Source: AEGEAN-183 sp045563675
GTDB lineage: Bacteria > Pseudomonadota > Gammaproteobacteria > Magnimaribacterales > Magnimaribacteraceae
Length of the DNA stretch: 64,000 bases
Direction of reading: 5' to 3'
NCBI GenBank assembly: GCA_045563675.1
Contig: JBJLIX010000002.1
Span: 124,001 to 188,000 of the forward strand
In this document: positions 61,018-64,000 of the stretch, in pieces
Layout: each line of letters begins with the position of its first letter
How positions within the stretch are numbered: the stretch's first letter is position 1
Notes under the pieces: generated by a model
Told to the model about the DNA's origin: nothing
What the model saw: the letters and a program-made list of their open reading frames with translations, nothing else
Database searches by the model: none
Position numbers and translations under genes: made by a program

Positions 61018-61782
61018 TTGAAAAGCTTAGAATTCATTGCTATAGAAGGTATACCTTTAATAAAAGAAGGAGATAATTTAGTAGGAGTAATTCTTTTAGC
61101 CTTAGAAAACAACAATATCAGCTTAAATAATAATGATATTTTAGTAATTGCCCAAAAGGTTGTTTCTAAATCAGAAGGAAGATATGCGTATTTAAATGAA
61201 ATAGATCCATCTGAAAAAGCAATTGAACTTTCTAAAGAGTTAGACAAAGACCCCAGGCTTGTCCAATTAATTCTCAATGAATCAAATGAAGTTATCAGAT
61301 ATAGAAAAGGGGTGATTGTTGTTGAAAATAAACTTGGTCTAATTCATGCAAATGCTGGTATAGATAGATCTAATATTGAATCAGAGAAAGACAATCCAAG
61401 AGTCCTGTTACTACCAAAGGATCCTGATAAAAGCTCTTTAAGAATAAGGAAAGAAATCTTCAATCAATCCAATAAAGATATTGGAGTTATTATTAATGAT
61501 AGTTCTGGGAGGGCTTGGAGGAATGGAATAGTTGGAATAGCAATAGGTTCAAGTGGAGCTGATGTATTAACTGATTTAAGAGGCAAAACAGATTTATTCG
61601 GGAACACGTTACAGGTAACGGAAGTAGGTATAGCAGATGAAATTGCTTCTGCTGCTTCATTATTAATGGGACAAGGTAAGGAGGGCCTACCTGTAATAAT
61701 AGTAAAGGGCTTTTCAAAATCTACCGATAAAAACGGTGCTAAAGCACTAATAAGAAAGGCATCAGAAGATCTTTTCAGATAA
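61018..61782 (+). CDS. cofE: F420-0:gamma-glutamyl ligase (CofE)
   Basis: A 254-residue stand-alone CofE. It adds glutamates to the F420-0 lactyl tail with GTP. Start TTG at 61018, 2 bp after the npdG stop. Motifs IEGIPLIKEGDNLVGVIL, DILVIAQKVVSKSEGR and SGRAWRNGIVGIAIGSSG are diagnostic. It lacks the C-terminal FMN-binding domain found in the FbiB fusion of actinobacteria, which reduces dehydro-F420. So this organism either does not need that step or does it with a separate protein. Confidence 0.93.
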   Translation: MKSLEFIAIEGIPLIKEGDNLVGVILLALENNNISLNNNDILVIAQKVVSKSEGRYAYLNEIDPSEKAIELSKELDKDPRLVQLILNESNEVIRYRKGVIVVENKLGLIHANAGIDRSNIESEKDNPRVLLLPKDPDKSSLRIRKEIFNQSNKDIGVIINDSSGRAWRNGIVGIAIGSSGADVLTDLRGKTDLFGNTLQVTEVGIADEIASAASLLMGQGKEGLPVIIVKGFSKSTDKNGAKALIRKASEDLFR

Positions 61783-61786
61783 CTCT

Positions 61787-62728
61787 ATGAAGAAAAAGAT
61801 ATTGGTACTTTGTGGAGGAGTTGGTGGAGCGAAGTTAGCCTATGGCTTATCAAAAAATCTTTATCCTGAAGAAGTAGTCTTCTTAGTAAACACAGGAGAT
61901 GATTTTAACCACTACAATCTATATATATCTCCTGATCTGGATACGGTCATGTATACCCTGGCAGGTATTAACGATCCGAATAAAGGTTGGGGTTTAAAGG
62001 ATGAAACATGGAATAACCTCAATAGATTAAAGAAACTTGGTGTAGATACATGGTTTCAGTTAGGTGATAAAGATTTAGCAACCCATATCAAGAGAACTCA
62101 GTTAATTAATGAAGGTAAATTATTATCTGAAGTAACAGAATCTCTTTGTAGTTCATTAGATGTTAAATACAAAATCTTACCTATGTCTGAAACAGTTGTG
62201 TCTACCAAAGTTAAAACAAATCAAGGCGAATTGTCTTTCCAAGAATATTTTGTTAAAAATAAATGTGTTCCAAAGGTTAAAGAAATAAAATTTAAGGGAG
62301 ATAGGGAAGCTGTAGTTCCTTTGTATATAAAAGAACAAATAAAAAGAAACGGATTTAGGGGTGTAATTATTTGCCCCTCTAATCCTTTTTTAAGTGTGGA
62401 CCCAATTTTATCCATTAAAGAAATAAAAGACTTCTTAATCAAATCTAACATACCTAAACTTGCAGTCTCGCCAATCATAAACAATAAATCAGTTAAAGGA
62501 CCGACGGTAAAAATAATGAAAGAAATGGGTATTAATCCTAGTATTGAATCTATCGCGCAACACTATGAAGGGATAATTGATATTTTGTTGGTAGATGCTA
62601 TTGATAAAAAAGATTTACCAAAGAATATGGCTATTCAATTTAATTTTGATTCCATCCTAATGAACAGTGAAAAAAAGAAAATTTCTCTTGCTAAAGCATG
62701 CTTAGACAAGCTGGAAAAGATAATATAA
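61787..62728 (+). CDS. cofD: 2-phospho-L-lactate transferase (CofD)
   Basis: A 313-residue CofD that joins the phospholactyl (or related) nucleotide to the deazaflavin FO, giving F420-0. N-terminal LCGGVGGAKLAYGL (residues 8-21), NTGDDFNHYNLYISPDLDTVMYTLAG, DKDLATHIKRTQLI and the GPTVKIMKEMG region are family markers. It starts 4 bp after cofE and is followed by cofC. FO itself is made by CofG/CofH or FbiC, which are not in the window. Confidence 0.93.
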   Translation: MKKKILVLCGGVGGAKLAYGLSKNLYPEEVVFLVNTGDDFNHYNLYISPDLDTVMYTLAGINDPNKGWGLKDETWNNLNRLKKLGVDTWFQLGDKDLATHIKRTQLINEGKLLSEVTESLCSSLDVKYKILPMSETVVSTKVKTNQGELSFQEYFVKNKCVPKVKEIKFKGDREAVVPLYIKEQIKRNGFRGVIICPSNPFLSVDPILSIKEIKDFLIKSNIPKLAVSPIINNKSVKGPTVKIMKEMGINPSIESIAQHYEGIIDILLVDAIDKKDLPKNMAIQFNFDSILMNSEKKKISLAKACLDKLEKII

Positions 62729-62733
62729 TAAAT

Positions 62734-63384
62734 ATGATTTGGGCAATTACACCTATTAAATCTTTTAAGAGACCAAAAAGTCGATTAGGTGACGTCTTGA
62801 GTCTCAACCAAAGAAGAGTTCTTGTGAAGCACATGTTGAATAGAGTTCTTATAAGTCAAAAGAAAAGTAAATTATTTAAAAAATTTTTAGTTGTTACCGA
62901 AGACAAAGAAGTAGTCAAATTTGTTAAAGAAGAGGGCTTTGAAGCTCTTTTACAAAAAAGACCAGGGCTTAATCAAGGAATAACTGAAGCTTCATTAAAA
63001 GCTAAAAGTTCTGGAGCTAAAAGTATATTAATCATTCATGCAGATGTGCCTAGATCTAGCTCTTCAATTTTAAAATCTATAACAAAAAAACATAAAAAAT
63101 TAATCAATGAATTTAATGAAGGCATAACAATATCTCCAGATGCACTGGGTGAGGGAACTAACTGCATGATATGCACCCCTCCTGATGTATTAAAATTTAG
63201 TTATGGTCCTGGAAGTTGTTTAGCTCATATGGAAAAAGCACATAGGAAGGGAATTCAAGTAAGGCTCTATAGATCAAAAAGATTAGAATTTGATATTGAT
63301 AGAGATTCTGATTTAACTAAACTTGTTAAGAAAAGTGGTTACACTAAAGTCGCAGACTATATACAATCTATTGAAAATGAATGA
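62734..63384 (+). CDS. cofC: 2-phospho-L-lactate guanylyltransferase (CofC/FbiD)
   Basis: A protein of about 216 residues from ATG 62734; an upstream ATG at 62698 overlaps cofD and adds residues that do not fit the family. It activates 2-phospholactate, phosphoenolpyruvate or 3-phosphoglycerate with GTP for CofD. Markers: KRPKSRLGDVLS near residue 12, MLNRVL, HADVPRSS, GTNCMICTPPDVL and FDIDRDSDL. The next gene starts 8 bp inside its end. Which of the three acids it uses cannot be read reliably from sequence. Confidence 0.9.
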   Translation: MIWAITPIKSFKRPKSRLGDVLSLNQRRVLVKHMLNRVLISQKKSKLFKKFLVVTEDKEVVKFVKEEGFEALLQKRPGLNQGITEASLKAKSSGAKSILIIHADVPRSSSSILKSITKKHKKLINEFNEGITISPDALGEGTNCMICTPPDVLKFSYGPGSCLAHMEKAHRKGIQVRLYRSKRLEFDIDRDSDLTKLVKKSGYTKVADYIQSIENE

Positions 63385-64000
63385 ATCCAATTTAAAGTCA
63401 GGTGATGAAGGGGTAATAACTTATAAATCCGCTAACCCTTTTGAATTTTTTCATATATTAAACTCAAAAGACTATGAAGAACAAGATATGTATGGAACTC
63501 TTGTTTTCCCTGAAAAAAAGAAGAAAAAATACCCTCTAGTAATATGCATGCATGGTAGCTTGGGGTGGAGAGGGCACCATCATGAACATTCCGTAAATTA
63601 TTTAAATAATGGATTTGCTATTTTCAGAGTAAGTAGTTTTGATGCTAGACAAGTTATTTCGATTGTAGAAGACCAAATGCAGGTAACTCTGGCTACTACA
63701 CTCACAGATTGTTTTGGTGCTCTAAAATTGTTGTCAAAACATCCTGATATAGATGAAAAAAATATTTTTATTGCTGGATGGAGTTTGGGTGGTTCCACCG
63801 CTCTTTATTCGGCATGGGAACCTTTAGCAGAAAAACTAGCTCCTAAAGGGGAGAGGTTTGCAGGACATATAGCTTTTTATCCTGGTGCTTTTATTTGGCC
63901 TGAGGAAATGAGATGGAGTAAAGCCCCAATTCTTAATTTAATAGGGAAGAATGATGACTATACTCCCCCCATTCTTGTTGAAATGCTGTCACCAGCAATT
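63377..64000 (+). CDS. Dienelactone hydrolase-like protein, N-terminal part
   Basis: An open frame from the ATG at 63377 (8 bp inside cofC) runs through the window end with no stop (208 codons), so the 3' end lies outside. The fold is an alpha/beta hydrolase: VICMHGSLGWRGHHHEH gives the oxyanion strand, the nucleophile is Ser in AGWSLGGS and an Asp follows in IGKNDDYTPP. It has no signal peptide. It resembles dienelactone hydrolase-family proteins. Translational coupling to cofC places it in the F420 operon, but no such partner is known for F420. Confidence 0.8.
   Translation, partial: MNESNLKSGDEGVITYKSANPFEFFHILNSKDYEEQDMYGTLVFPEKKKKKYPLVICMHGSLGWRGHHHEHSVNYLNNGFAIFRVSSFDARQVISIVEDQMQVTLATTLTDCFGALKLLSKHPDIDEKNIFIAGWSLGGSTALYSAWEPLAEKLAPKGERFAGHIAFYPGAFIWPEEMRWSKAPILNLIGKNDDYTPPILVEMLSPAI

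Noticed and set aside
1..64000. tRNA, rRNA, CRISPR arrays, transposases or phage genes
   Set aside because: None recognised on either strand. Gaps between genes are all under about 130 bases and hold no repeat arrays.

Overview
The window is compact, AT-rich bacterial DNA (G+C about one third by eye) with very short intergenic gaps, many 1-16 bp gene overlaps and frequent TTG starts. The gene set is gammaproteobacterial: a complete gspC-N type II secretion operon beside its prepilin peptidase, PhoB/PhoR with a Gram-negative porin, and pstSCAB. The streamlined AT-rich style, the carotenoid oxygenase and the many peptidases and short-chain dehydrogenases suggest an uncultured marine gammaproteobacterium of SAR86 type. 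That placement is an inference; no rRNA or other marker gene is present. I saw no tRNA, rRNA, CRISPR, insertion sequence or prophage, and no stretch over 300 bases lacks a gene.

Layout. 1-13.4 kb: glutathione-linked enzymes (one cut by the left edge), a carotenoid oxygenase, S9 and M3 peptidases, a DUF3445 haem protein, a ferritin-like protein, a two-domain VOC protein, membrane proteins, a Rieske ferredoxin and an enoyl-CoA hydratase. 13.4-22.2 kb: a catabolic region with two divergent arms. The minus arm has a VOC protein, an SDR, an MhpA-like flavin hydroxylase and a second SDR. The plus arm has an FAH-family hydrolase, an SDR, an enoyl-CoA hydratase, an acyl-CoA synthetase and another SDR. 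Together they look like hydroxylation and cleavage of an aromatic or related ring followed by CoA-dependent side-chain oxidation. 22.3-28.4 kb: an arsenate reductase with an aquaporin, an isoaspartyl peptidase, an enoyl-CoA hydratase, an amidotransferase, a TauD-type dioxygenase, SixA and a serine hydrolase.

28.4-39.3 kb is a phosphate island: a cytidylyltransferase-like protein, PPK2, phoB-phoR, a porin, pstS, pstCAB, a DUF47 PhoU-like protein and a PiT transporter. Three promoters (phoB, porin, pstS) share one geometry: two 7-bp TTGyAAC-like repeats 11 bp apart, then exactly 10 bp, then a -10 box. This is the expected layout of a PhoB-activated promoter. Classical phoU is absent and PhoR has no membrane segment.

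39.3-50.4 kb holds the type II secretion genes (gspO, then gspC D E F G I J K L M N; gspH is missing). 50.5-58.9 kb: an HMCES/YedK protein, a TetR regulator, a DUF885 peptidase, a class III aminotransferase, an alpha/beta hydrolase, a MoxR-VWA pair and a secreted methyltransferase-like protein.

59.0-64.0 kb: Hsp20, then an apparent operon SDR - NADPH:F420 oxidoreductase - cofE - cofD - cofC - dienelactone-hydrolase-like (cut by the right edge). The F420 cofactor cassette is the most striking content: three committed F420 assembly enzymes and the enzyme coupling F420 to NADPH, in a gammaproteobacterial background where this cofactor is not usual.
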